Positions 53,791 to 61,795 of a stretch of DNA of 64,000 bases are shown piece after piece; within the stretch, counting starts at the first letter, position 1; every line of letters begins with the position of its first letter. The notes below the pieces were generated by a model. The model was not told the DNA's origin. It did no database searches and worked only from the letters and a program-made list of their open reading frames with translations. Position numbers and translations under genes: made by a program. Origin of the DNA: DVEG01 sp964405435 (lineage in GTDB: Bacteria; Cyanobacteriota; Cyanobacteriia; Cyanobacteriales; Oscillatoriaceae); the NCBI GenBank assembly GCA_964405435.1, contig CAYOOD010000012.1, forward strand, positions 1-64,000, given 5' to 3'.

Positions 53791-55071
53791 ATGGGCGCAA
53801 TTCAAGCAACACGAGGAACGCGGGACATACTGCCCGAAGAAATAGGCTATTGGCAGCGAGTAGAGGCAGCGGCTAGAGACATTTTGGCCAAAGCCGCCTA
53901 CCGGGAAATTCGCACGCCGATATTTGAGGAAACGGCGCTGTTCGAGCGGGGCATCGGCGAAGCAACCGATGTGGTGGGAAAGGAAATGTACACTTTCCTC
54001 GATAAAGGCGAGCGATCGCTGACGCTGCGCCCGGAAGGAACAGCGGGCGCGGTGCGAGCGTTTATCGAACACAAGCTGCACGCGGCGGGCGGGGCACAGC
54101 GCCTCTGGTATATTGGGCCAATGTTTCGCTACGAGCGCCCCCAGGCAGGGCGGCAGCGGCAATTTCACCAAATTGGGGTGGAAGTGCTCGGCACTGCTGA
54201 TGCGAGAGCCGATGCAGAAGTTATCGCGATCGCCACAGATTTGCTGCGATCGCTCGGTTTGAAAAACCTCAACTTGGATATCAACTCAGTGGGCGATCGC
54301 GATGACCGGCTCAAATACCGCCAAGCGCTGGTAGACTACCTGACGCCGTACAAAGACGAATTAGACCCCGACTCTCAAGAGCGGCTGACGCGCAACCCCC
54401 TGCGCATTTTGGATAGCAAAGACAAGCGCACCCAAGAAATTGCCAAAAATGCGCCGAGTATTCTGGATTATCTGGGCGAAAATTCGCGCCGGCACTTCGA
54501 GCGGGTGCAGCAGTTGTTGAGCGATTTGGGGATTGCTTATCAACTCAACCCCCGATTAGTGCGGGGATTGGATTACTACACCCACACCGCCTTTGAAATT
54601 CAATCCGACGACTTGGGCGCTCAAGCCACCGTTTGCGGCGGCGGGCGCTACGACGGGTTGGTAGCCGAATTGGGAGGGCCAGAAACCCCCGCCGTGGGTT
54701 GGGCCATTGGGTTAGAACGGCTGATCCTGCTGCTGCAAAAGTTAGACAGCGCGCCCAAATACGGGCTGGATTTTTATATCGTCTCCAGAGGCAGCGACGC
54801 GGAAGCGCAAGCCCTGACGCTGGCGCAGCAATTGCGGCGTGCTGGGTTTAGCGTCGAGTTGGACTTGAGCGGCAGTGCCTTTGGCAAGCAATTCAAGCGA
54901 GGCGATCGCTCTGGGGCAGCGGCGTGCTTGGTTTTGGGCGACGAAGAAGCTCTTAACAAAACCGTACAGTTGAAGTGGCTGGGTACGGGGGAGCAGAGCG
55001 CGATCGGGCAAGCCGATTTGTTAGGAAAAACAGAGGAAATACGCCGCCAGATAGATGCGGTGCAATCGTAG
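53791..55071 (+). CDS. hisS: Histidyl-tRNA synthetase
   Basis: 426 aa. Class II synthetase that charges tRNA(His). Motifs: motif 1 region IRTPIFEETALFERG, motif 2 TLRPEGTAGAVRAF and FRYERPQAGRQRQFHQIG, the histidine loop VRGLDYYTHTAFEI, and motif 3 VGWAIGLERL. A C-terminal anticodon-binding domain (about 330-426) includes FGKQFKRGDRSGAAACLVLGDEE. Complete. Start ATG 53791 gives MGAIQATRGTRDILP, as in other cyanobacteria. Confidence 0.97.
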   Translation: MGAIQATRGTRDILPEEIGYWQRVEAAARDILAKAAYREIRTPIFEETALFERGIGEATDVVGKEMYTFLDKGERSLTLRPEGTAGAVRAFIEHKLHAAGGAQRLWYIGPMFRYERPQAGRQRQFHQIGVEVLGTADARADAEVIAIATDLLRSLGLKNLNLDINSVGDRDDRLKYRQALVDYLTPYKDELDPDSQERLTRNPLRILDSKDKRTQEIAKNAPSILDYLGENSRRHFERVQQLLSDLGIAYQLNPRLVRGLDYYTHTAFEIQSDDLGAQATVCGGGRYDGLVAELGGPETPAVGWAIGLERLILLLQKLDSAPKYGLDFYIVSRGSDAEAQALTLAQQLRRAGFSVELDLSGSAFGKQFKRGDRSGAAACLVLGDEEALNKTVQLKWLGTGEQSAIGQADLLGKTEEIRRQIDAVQS

Positions 55072-55079
55072 GCGTGTAG

Positions 55080-55104
55080 GGGGCAACGGCAATTCTGTTG
55101 CCCC
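55080..55104 (+). terminator. Hairpin after hisS
   Basis: GGGGCAAC (55080-55087) pairs with GTTGCCCC (55097-55104). There is no T-run, so this is a weak terminator call. It lies nine bases after the hisS stop. Confidence 0.4.
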
Positions 55105-55113
55105 TTGCGATTT

Positions 55114-55178
55114 AAAGCGGTTTTCAATTGGATGAAGTAGATGCCAGAAACCCGGCTTCTTTAAGAAGCCGGGTTTCT
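55114..55178. repeat. Copy of the small palindromic element, inverted
   Basis: A tail block AAAGCGGTTTTCA...GGATGAA (55114-55136) is followed by a perfect 33-base palindrome (55146-55178; arms of 16 bases around one T). This is the inverted form of the block order at 9073-9134. It lies between two convergent genes, hisS and the TPR-CHAT gene, where it could act in both directions. Confidence 0.8.
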
Positions 55179-55204
55179 AAATACCTCAAAAGGCAGGAAA
55201 CCCA

Positions 55205-58200
55205 CTACAATCTAAAATTGCTCGTGTCTCCCTGACAAATCCAAGCGCCCCAAAAGAAAGGGTGAGCGAGGGGTGTATCGTCCTCTTGACAATCCCCGCT
55301 ATTTTGTGATAAGAATTCATCCAGAATTTCCACACCGAGAGAAGACTGCCGCAATTCTTTGACGGTGACAGTGCGAAGGTAATTCTGAGCATCCAGCAAC
55401 GCATCGCCGCGCCCCAAACCGCGCTGCAAGTTGTCGAGAAATCGATTCATTAACAGGGCAGTTGCCTTGTCGGGAACCGGCCACAAACTCATCACCAGCG
55501 TCTTGGCACCGGCTATGGCAAAAGCGCGGCGCAATCCAAACACGCCCTCGCCGATTTTAACATCTCCCATAGCCGTATTGCAAGCAGATAAAACCGTGAG
55601 TTCGTTCGCCCACAAGTCGAGTGCTGCCACGTCTTGCGCGAAGACAAAGCCTTTACCCGCTTCTTCGGGAAGTTTGCCGCCAGATAGCCAGGTATTCGCA
55701 CCCGCGAGGGCGATGCCAGAGCGCATCATCGGGTTATCGGCTTTGGCAGTGAAAAAGCGATTTTTGTTAAAAGGGTTGAATTCAGAGGTAGGGGGTTGCT
55801 GCGGCGAGTCGGGCAAGAAAACGCCGTGAGTGGCGAGCAGCAAAATGCGGGGGCACTGGCTGGTTGTCAGGTGGGATTCCAGGGCGTTTTTATCTAAATA
55901 GGGTTGGGCTTTGAGTTTCTTGGCAACGCTTTCTCCCAGATAGCGCGTGCCGGGGGCGCGTTCAAAGGCTTTGCCGTCGAGAGTGTTGAGCAATTGGGCG
56001 ACGCCCGACACGGATTTTGACGCGGATACACGGATTGATAAGTTTGTATTGATGGTGTCGGTGTCTTGCCGCGCCGCCGCTAAGTCAAAATCGGGATCGG
56101 CAATGATGAGAGGAACAGAAGCGGGGCGGTTTGGCTGAACGGTGGAGCGCAGGATATCGCGCCCGACGCTGAGGTAACTGATGGTGTATTCGTCCATCAG
56201 CAGGGTTTCTCCCGCGTCGTCGTTGGGGAGTATTTGAAAGGGCAATAGGTTCAAGTCGCCATCGGCAGCAACGATGAGGGATTTGCAGCCGGAGAGTGCG
56301 GGGCGGATGCGATCGAAAATGGCTTGGCGCAGGGGGATAAAGTCGGCGGGATTGTATTGCAAGAAGGCGGGGGCGGGGGTATCCCACGACATATCCAGGC
56401 GGCTGCCGAGATTGTCGCCGTCGAGAGAGGCTGAGGCGCGAAACACCCGAATCAGCTTGTCGATGGGTTCGGCTTCGCCTAAGTCTATCATTTGCACGGC
56501 GTCGGGCTGTCGGGCAGGCAAGACAAACGCGACATAGCGAGCCGGTTGCCATCGCTTTTCTTTAGGGGCGGTGAAATCAAAGACATTAAAGCGGACAAAT
56601 TCCAGCAGGGTGCTGCCTTCCGGCAATTCCAGCGCCACGGCGCGGCGATCGCTCGGTTGCTCTTGCAGTTGAATTTCGGGGACTCGGGAGGCGAGCAGCT
56701 TTTCCAAATTGTCAGACTCTTTTTGCAACTCGGCGAGGCGGTGCCGGTGGGCGGCTTGTTGGGCTTGGAACTGTTCCGAAGTCAGGCTGGCATCGGGGAG
56801 GGGGGGAGAATAGGTGAGGTGAACGATCGCGCTATTTAAGGAGCGCCATTTCTGGAAGTCTTCCGCTAGGTGGGGATAGCGATCGCTGTACAGCGCCTCC
56901 GAGAGCGCCGCCCGGGCGGAGGCGGTGAGGGCTTTGCGTTTGAGCACCACATCCAAGGCAGCTTGCACCGCTGCGGGAGAGTCCGAGAGGTATTTCCAGA
57001 CGAGGGAGAGCAGCCCTTCCAAATTCGCTCTGATGGTTTGGAGATAGGCAAGGCGATCGCTTTCCGAACTGAAGGAAAACACGCGGCGAATGATTTTATC
57101 CTCGACTTCAGCCGCTTGTTTCATCAGTTCCAAGGCTTGCGAGGGGCGATTGGTCGCCGCTCGCAATACCGCCAAATTGTTGAGGCTAGTAGCGACATAG
57201 GGGTGCTCATCTTCAAACAGGCGCTTTGTCATCGCCAAGGCTTGCTCGTACAGCGGTTCCGCTTTGTCGTAGCGCCCCTGAGAAACGTAGAGTCCTGCCA
57301 AATTGTTGAGGCTAGTGGCGACATCGGGATGGTCATTTTTAAACAAGCGCTTTCTCATCGCCAAGGCTTGCTTGTACAGCAGTTTGGCTTGCTTGTAGCG
57401 CCTCTGAGAATCGTGGAGTCCTGCCAAATTGTTGAGGCTAGTGGCGACATCGGGGTGGTCATTTTTAAACAAGCGCTTTCTTATCGCCAAGGCTTGCTTT
57501 AACAGGGGTTTGGCTTGCTCGTAGCGCCCCTGAAAACGGTAGAGTTCTGCCAAATTGTTGAGGCTAGTGGCGACATTGGGATGGTCATTTTCAAATAGGC
57601 GCTTATACATCGCCAAGGCTTGCTTATACAGCGGTTTGGCTTGCTCGTAGCGCCCCCGATAAACGTAGAGTCCTGCCAAATTGTTGAGACTTCTGGCGAC
57701 ATCGAGGTGGTCATCTTCAAACAGGCGCTTTGTCATCGCCAAGGCTTGCTCGTACAGCGGTTCCGCTTTCTCGTAGCGCCCCTGAGAAACGTAGAGTAAT
57801 GCCAAATTGTTGAGGCTAGTAGCGACATCGGGATGGTCTTTTTCAAACAGGCGCTTATACATCGCTAAGGCTTGCTTGTACAGCCGTTTCGCTTTGTCGT
57901 AGTGCCCCTGAGATTCGTAGAGTCCTGCCAAGTTGTTGAGGCTAGTGGCGACATTGGGGTGGTCGCCTCTGTAAAGCAATAATGCTAAGACTACAGCTTT
58001 TTCAGCAATAATTACCGCCTCTGCGTACTTGCCTTGGCTGTCAAGTTGAAAAACCTGCTCGTTTAGCTGCTCCCATTCCGCCATCCCCTCTGCCAAGTAC
58101 GCCGCTAAGCCGTTCAACCACTCAACATTTCCTTCGCCCTTCTCTGCCATCTTGGCAGCTACCCATTTCATTACCGCCACCAATCCTCGATCGATTAGCT

Positions 58201-58297
58201 GCGAATTCGCCTGCAAAATCTCTGCTTCCTCACCCCTGGCGCAACTCAGTAGTTCTTGAATCAAATTCAAATAGGCTTTGATGCGCTGTTCGTCCAT
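55205..58297 (-). CDS. TPR-CHAT protease-like protein
   Basis: 1030 aa from ATG 58297, which is preceded by AGGAGAG nine bases upstream; the frame is open 107 codons further but overlaps the upstream gene in another frame. Residues 1-110 form a helical lead. About seven kinesin-light-chain-type TPRs of 42 residues follow (about 110-405; consensus DHPxVATSLNNLAxLYxSQGRYxxAxPLYxQALAMxKRLF). A linker (about 405-650) leads to a C-terminal CHAT domain (caspase-like). The catalytic pair is present: His near 824 in LLLATHG and Cys near 906 in VLSACNTAMG. The gene follows the DUF4384 gene by 32 bases on the same strand. TPR-CHAT proteins include the Csx29 protease of type III-E CRISPR systems, but no CRISPR is present here; a conflict or signalling role is inferred. 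Confidence 0.92.
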   Translation of the reverse strand: MDEQRIKAYLNLIQELLSCARGEEAEILQANSQLIDRGLVAVMKWVAAKMAEKGEGNVEWLNGLAAYLAEGMAEWEQLNEQVFQLDSQGKYAEAVIIAEKAVVLALLLYRGDHPNVATSLNNLAGLYESQGHYDKAKRLYKQALAMYKRLFEKDHPDVATSLNNLALLYVSQGRYEKAEPLYEQALAMTKRLFEDDHLDVARSLNNLAGLYVYRGRYEQAKPLYKQALAMYKRLFENDHPNVATSLNNLAELYRFQGRYEQAKPLLKQALAIRKRLFKNDHPDVATSLNNLAGLHDSQRRYKQAKLLYKQALAMRKRLFKNDHPDVATSLNNLAGLYVSQGRYDKAEPLYEQALAMTKRLFEDEHPYVATSLNNLAVLRAATNRPSQALELMKQAAEVEDKIIRRVFSFSSESDRLAYLQTIRANLEGLLSLVWKYLSDSPAAVQAALDVVLKRKALTASARAALSEALYSDRYPHLAEDFQKWRSLNSAIVHLTYSPPLPDASLTSEQFQAQQAAHRHRLAELQKESDNLEKLLASRVPEIQLQEQPSDRRAVALELPEGSTLLEFVRFNVFDFTAPKEKRWQPARYVAFVLPARQPDAVQMIDLGEAEPIDKLIRVFRASASLDGDNLGSRLDMSWDTPAPAFLQYNPADFIPLRQAIFDRIRPALSGCKSLIVAADGDLNLLPFQILPNDDAGETLLMDEYTISYLSVGRDILRSTVQPNRPASVPLIIADPDFDLAAARQDTDTINTNLSIRVSASKSVSGVAQLLNTLDGKAFERAPGTRYLGESVAKKLKAQPYLDKNALESHLTTSQCPRILLLATHGVFLPDSPQQPPTSEFNPFNKNRFFTAKADNPMMRSGIALAGANTWLSGGKLPEEAGKGFVFAQDVAALDLWANELTVLSACNTAMGDVKIGEGVFGLRRAFAIAGAKTLVMSLWPVPDKATALLMNRFLDNLQRGLGRGDALLDAQNYLRTVTVKELRQSSLGVEILDEFLSQNSGDCQEDDTPLAHPFFWGAWICQGDTSNFRL

Positions 58298-58329
58298 TTT
58301 TCTATTCTCTCCTGCCTTTGGGGCTGCAA

Positions 58330-59223
58330 TTATGGCGTTACGGTGTATTCGGTGTAGAGGGCTTGACAGTCTGGGCGGCAATTCAGGTACGCCAGCAAGT
58401 CGTTCAGGTGTTCTTTCTTCAGTTGCAAGGGGGGCTGAGTCGCTTGTGGCAGCCAGTCGAGGGGTGGCGATTCCGGGGCGATGAGGGCAACAATCTCCTC
58501 TTTCCCCGCCGTGCCGGATATTGTAAATAATTTTTGCGGCGACTTCTCCTGCGGCAAAATTGCCACTCCCGCCGGCTGGTGGGGCTGCGGAGCCAAAAAT
58601 GAGGGGCACAAGCACCACAAGTTCCCCGACGTTCCTTTTTCCAGCAGCAGCAAGTAACCGCCACTTTCCAGATTTACCTCAAAGCGAATCTGGCTCCCTA
58701 GAGGTACGCATTTTTGATACTGACTCTGACTCGGCGGAGGCTCCCACATCTCCAGGGTTTCCACCGGTTTAGCCGGTTTAGCCAGCACCGGCCCCATTTT
58801 TTCAGTGGGCGTGGCTTTGTCCTTTAATTGCTCCCAGAGTTGAGCGGGAGTGAGCAGCGGCGGTGCTGCCAAACCTTGCTCTCTCGCCCATTCGGGAAAT
58901 ACAACTTCGCGCAGCCACTGTTTGGCAATCCTCCACCGAGCCCTAGTAGCTCCGTTAAAATCACATCCGGCTTCCGCCAGTTTCGGACAAATCGGATCTA
59001 TCCAGCGATCGCGCAAAATCGTCGCAGGATTGGCTCCCTCGCTTCTCGTCCCCTCGACCAACTCTCGCTGCAAAACATCGGCTAATCTCTTATCATTTAA
59101 ATCGGAATTTGCATCGCGAAGGCGCTGCACGAATACCAGCTCCGTCTTGTCGCTAAAATGAAAGCGGACTGCCATCGCTTTTAGAAAATCTTCCTCGCAA
59201 TCTTCATATCTGGGTAAAATCAT
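58330..59223 (-). CDS. DUF4384 protein upstream of the TPR-CHAT gene
   Basis: 297 aa. Residues 1-115 form a helical domain I cannot name (RFHFSDKTELVFVQRL, WIDPICPKLAEAGCDF, RWRIAKQWLREVVFPEWARE). A Pro-rich linker (about 130-160) leads to a C-terminal DUF4384-like beta domain: VPLGSQIRFEVNLESGGYLLLLEKGTSGNLWCLCPS...VAILPQ...GKEEIVALIAP. Such domains often accompany CHAT, kinase and other effector proteins in cyanobacteria. Translation of the downstream TPR-CHAT gene starts 32 bases after this stop, so the two form an operon. No membrane segment. Role: perhaps an adaptor or sensor for the protease; inferred. Confidence 0.8.
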   Translation of the reverse strand: MILPRYEDCEEDFLKAMAVRFHFSDKTELVFVQRLRDANSDLNDKRLADVLQRELVEGTRSEGANPATILRDRWIDPICPKLAEAGCDFNGATRARWRIAKQWLREVVFPEWAREQGLAAPPLLTPAQLWEQLKDKATPTEKMGPVLAKPAKPVETLEMWEPPPSQSQYQKCVPLGSQIRFEVNLESGGYLLLLEKGTSGNLWCLCPSFLAPQPHQPAGVAILPQEKSPQKLFTISGTAGKEEIVALIAPESPPLDWLPQATQPPLQLKKEHLNDLLAYLNCRPDCQALYTEYTVTP

Positions 59224-59427
59224 CGCCTGTTGCTCCAGCTCAATATGACTCTAGCTTACGGCTCAGCGAACGTCACTGTCAACCCAGAGGCGAGGCTTTT
59301 CTACTTAATTCTACCTAAATCTACTTAGCAGCTATTCTATCTATTTCTATTTATTTCTACACTACTTTAGAAAAAAGTATGGCGTAATTAGGTTGTCACC
59401 CTGAAAGCACCCCAAAGAGTAATAGCC

Positions 59428-59901
59428 ATGACTTATCAGCCAGAAAACAGCAAAGATATCATCCTCCGCATCTTGGCAGGCAATCCGAGTTTACAGGAGG
59501 TAATGCACCACATCCAGCCAAAGGCTCTCACAGAAGCCGAGTCACAGCTTCTCGCTCAACTCTTGACAAAAGAAGTCCTAGCGCTAGGCTGTTTTATCAA
59601 ATGGCACATTCCTACCAGTAAATTCGAGCGGGCTAAAAATCACGTCCTAGAAATGGCTAAACCCTTTCGCGGATTTAACTGTTACGCCAGTGTAGGCGGC
59701 TGGCTCAATTCCGAGGAAAGCTGGGAAATCGAAGATATCCAATTAGTCACCTGCTTTGCCAGTTTTGAACTGCTCAACAAACATTTTTTAAATATCTTGA
59801 TGGGTTCCTATTATCTCGGCAAAGCCATCGAAGAAAGCGCAATCGGTTTGGAGATTGGCTTTTCCATGCAAACAGTGATGCTGATCATTCCGACTAAGTA
59901 A
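59428..59901 (+). CDS. Hypothetical protein, 157 aa
   Basis: I do not recognise the family. The sequence has a helical N-terminus (IILRILAGNPSLQEVMHHIQPKALTEAESQLLAQLLTKEVLALG), then KFERAKNHVLEMAKPFRGFNCYASVGGWLNSEESWEIEDIQLVTCF and a mixed C-terminus without membrane segments or a signal peptide. Three cysteines (in LALGCF, FNCYAS and VTCF) are spread over the middle. It starts 204 bases downstream of the divergent DUF4384 gene and could share its promoter region. Codon use looks like that of its neighbours. Confidence 0.65.
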   Translation: MTYQPENSKDIILRILAGNPSLQEVMHHIQPKALTEAESQLLAQLLTKEVLALGCFIKWHIPTSKFERAKNHVLEMAKPFRGFNCYASVGGWLNSEESWEIEDIQLVTCFASFELLNKHFLNILMGSYYLGKAIEESAIGLEIGFSMQTVMLIIPTK

Positions 59902-60003
59902 TCTGGCTCGCGCAAAAGGGGCGATCGCGTGCCTTTTGTTGCCAGACTCTAAACGTCTGGGCGAAGCATTCGGATTTTCAATTATTGGTTTTGAGTCAGA
60001 GAT

Positions 60004-60101
60004 TATAGCAGTTTTCAAGAAGCGTGAGGGACGTCAGAAACCCGGCTTCTTCAAGAACCCCGGCTTCTTGCCTGTAATTCATCTGACTGAAAAACGCTAT
60101 A
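60004..60101. mobile_element. Complete copy of the small palindromic (MITE-like) element
   Basis: 98 bases with short terminal inverted repeats: TATAGCAGTTTTCA at 60004-60017 and, inverted, TGAAAAACGCTATA at 60088-60101. The centre holds the AGAAACCCGGCTTCTT hairpin (60036-60068, right arm degenerate). This appears to be the fullest copy of the family also represented at 9073 and 55114. No coding capacity. Confidence 0.7.
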
Positions 60102-60223
60102 GTCGCTCGAATGCGAAAGCCCCTACAGGGAAGGCGATCGCGCTGGCTACTCGCTGCCACGCGATCGCCCGATTTTTATTGCAAACAGATAAAATAACTG
60201 TAAGCGTTGACAGGTAAAATTTT

Positions 60224-60940
60224 ATGACAGTCGAAAAATTAGTCCGGGAATCCCAGCAAAAGACAGGGGGAAAATTGCCGCCCTTGGAAAATGGCGATCG
60301 CCTGACTCGCTATGAATTCGAGCGGCGCTACGCAGCCATGCCGCATGTCAAGAAAGCTGAACTGATTGAAGGAGTGGTGTATATGGCGTCTCCAGTGCGT
60401 ATTTCTAGTCATGGCAGACCGCACAGTCTGCTGATCGCTTGGTTGGGTGTCTATCGTGCTGGTACTCCTCATATTGATTTGGCTGACAATACTACGGTGC
60501 GGCTGGATATGGACAACGAACCGCAACCAGATGCGCTGCTGCGCCTCGATGAAAGTGTGGGGGGACAGTCGCGCATCAGCGATGATGACTATGTGGAGGG
60601 GGCACCAGAATTCGTTGCGGAGGTGGCGGCGTCTAGTGCATCCTACGATTTGCGCGACAAGTTAAGGGCTTACCGCCGCAATCAGGTGCAGGAATATATT
60701 GTATGGGAGGTTTACGAAAATAGACTGAATTGGTTTCGGTTGCTTGATGGCGAGTACGTTCCTCTAGAACCGGATGCGGCGGGTGTTGTTCGCAGTGAGG
60801 TTTTTCCGGGGCTGTGGTTGGCTGTACCGGCTCTATTAGCAGGGAATTTTGCTCAAGTGCTGGCGGTGTTGCAAGAGGGTTTGAATTCGCCAGAACACGC
60901 GCAGTTTGTGGAGCGGTTAAGTGCTGCTCAGAATCCGTAA
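60224..60940 (+). CDS. Uma2-family endonuclease (third, divergent member)
   Basis: 238 aa. PD-(D/E)XK-like core: N-terminal ERRYAAMPHVKKAELIEGVVYMASP (Glu), NEPQPDALLRL (Pro-Asp), EFVAEVAASSASYDLRDKLRAYRRNQVQEYIVW (Glu, then Asp/Lys helix). It belongs to a different subgroup from the pair at 21838 and 22526: longer, with a C-terminal extension after residue 190 (VRSEVFPGLWLAVPALLAGNFAQVLAVLQEGL). Target unknown. It stands alone. Confidence 0.88.
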   Translation: MTVEKLVRESQQKTGGKLPPLENGDRLTRYEFERRYAAMPHVKKAELIEGVVYMASPVRISSHGRPHSLLIAWLGVYRAGTPHIDLADNTTVRLDMDNEPQPDALLRLDESVGGQSRISDDDYVEGAPEFVAEVAASSASYDLRDKLRAYRRNQVQEYIVWEVYENRLNWFRLLDGEYVPLEPDAAGVVRSEVFPGLWLAVPALLAGNFAQVLAVLQEGLNSPEHAQFVERLSAAQNP

Positions 60941-61206
60941 GTCTGCTGTTTTACATGCGGAACCGTTCGGGAGCATCCCATTTTTGGAGTGCGTTCGCGA
61001 AGCGGGTGCGTAAGCGTTGCGGCTCTTTTATGAGCTAGCACCCACGTCTCGTTCGCTAAACGTCTCTTTCGCGATTGGATTGATAGGGAGCGAGACGCTC
61101 CCACTTCTGAAAAAAGGTGTTTTTACAAAAACGGGATGCTTCCAACTGTTCGGGCGATCGCACCTTTTCTTCCCTCCTAGCGCGATCGCCCCTTATCAAC
61201 TCTCAG
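60941..61206. repeat. Degenerate repeat-rich intergenic region
   Basis: Contains GGGAGCATCCCATTTTT near 60971, related to the outer flank of the inverted repeat at 61590-61710, and GCGTTCGCGAAGCG-type palindromic strings near 60990 and 61040. No gene seen. Confidence 0.5.
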
Positions 61207-61560
61207 CTATTTGTTTTGAAATTCAAAGCCATTTGCCTCGGCGTAGCGGTTAAAAAAGCGCATCACCCGCTCAAAAGCTGCCTCGGAATCTACCTCAAAA
61301 GAACATTCGGCTTGCGAGAGTTCGTCGTCATCGACAAAGGTAAATCTCATGCCGCTGGGAGTGACTTGGATATCTCCCTCTTCGTCGCGCAGCCACAATT
61401 TATCGATTTGATTGGTAAAGCTGCGTCCTTTTTGCAACACTTGAAGTGTTTCAAAAAATAACACGACTATCTTAGTTGAGGAATTTCGGCGCTTGCGCAG
61501 GCTGATCGAGCTAATTTCCTCGTCCAGTCCTTGAATAAATTGCACGGATACAGCAGCCAC
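61207..61560 (-). CDS. psb28: Photosystem II assembly protein Psb28
   Basis: 117 aa, family length. Matches Psb28: VQFIQGLDEEISSISLRKRRNSST near the start, then a beta-rich centre with LRDEEGDIQVTPSGMRF and the C-terminal ERVMRFFNRYAEANGFEF (family form RFMxRYAxENGLxF). Psb28 binds the cytoplasmic side of CP47-containing PSII intermediates during assembly and repair. The central residues differ noticeably from the main Psb28 as I know it (VVLFFETLQVLQKGRSFTNQ instead of ATFYFENP...), so it may be a Psb28-2-type paralogue. It is a lone gene, 235 bases before cobB on the same strand. Confidence 0.88.
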   Translation of the reverse strand: MAAVSVQFIQGLDEEISSISLRKRRNSSTKIVVLFFETLQVLQKGRSFTNQIDKLWLRDEEGDIQVTPSGMRFTFVDDDELSQAECSFEVDSEAAFERVMRFFNRYAEANGFEFQNK

Positions 61561-61589
61561 AGCACACCTCTGAATGAAGGTCTACACTG

Positions 61590-61710
61590 GGAGCATCCCG
61601 ATTTTGTAAACCCGGGTGTAGGGGCGAAGCATTCGCGCATAAAGTTTTCGGATTGGCAGTCAAGATTTATGCGCGAATGCTTCGCCCTTACAAAAGTGGG
61701 ATGATCCCGT
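61590..61710. repeat. Long inverted repeat between cobB and psb28
   Basis: Inner arms 61617-61643 and 61666-61692 pair over 27 positions with a single G-T-type mismatch (TGTAGGGGCGAAGCATTCGC...); loop 61644-61665. The outer flanks (GGGAGCATCCCGATTTTGTA-like and its inverse at 61688-61709) extend the palindrome with some mismatches. The arm resembles that of the repeat at 5732. A REP- or MITE-type element. Confidence 0.8.
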
Positions 61711-61795
61711 CTACTCTAGCTTATCATGGAATGGGTTTTTCTGAACCGCTTTCACGCGCGAAGGGCACAGAGGAAGAAGAGGAGGGGGAGAAGGG

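Noticed and set aside
58298..58618. N-terminal extension of the TPR-CHAT protein
   Set aside because: The extension overlaps the DUF4384 gene in another frame and has no family support; ATG 58297 has a good ribosome binding site.
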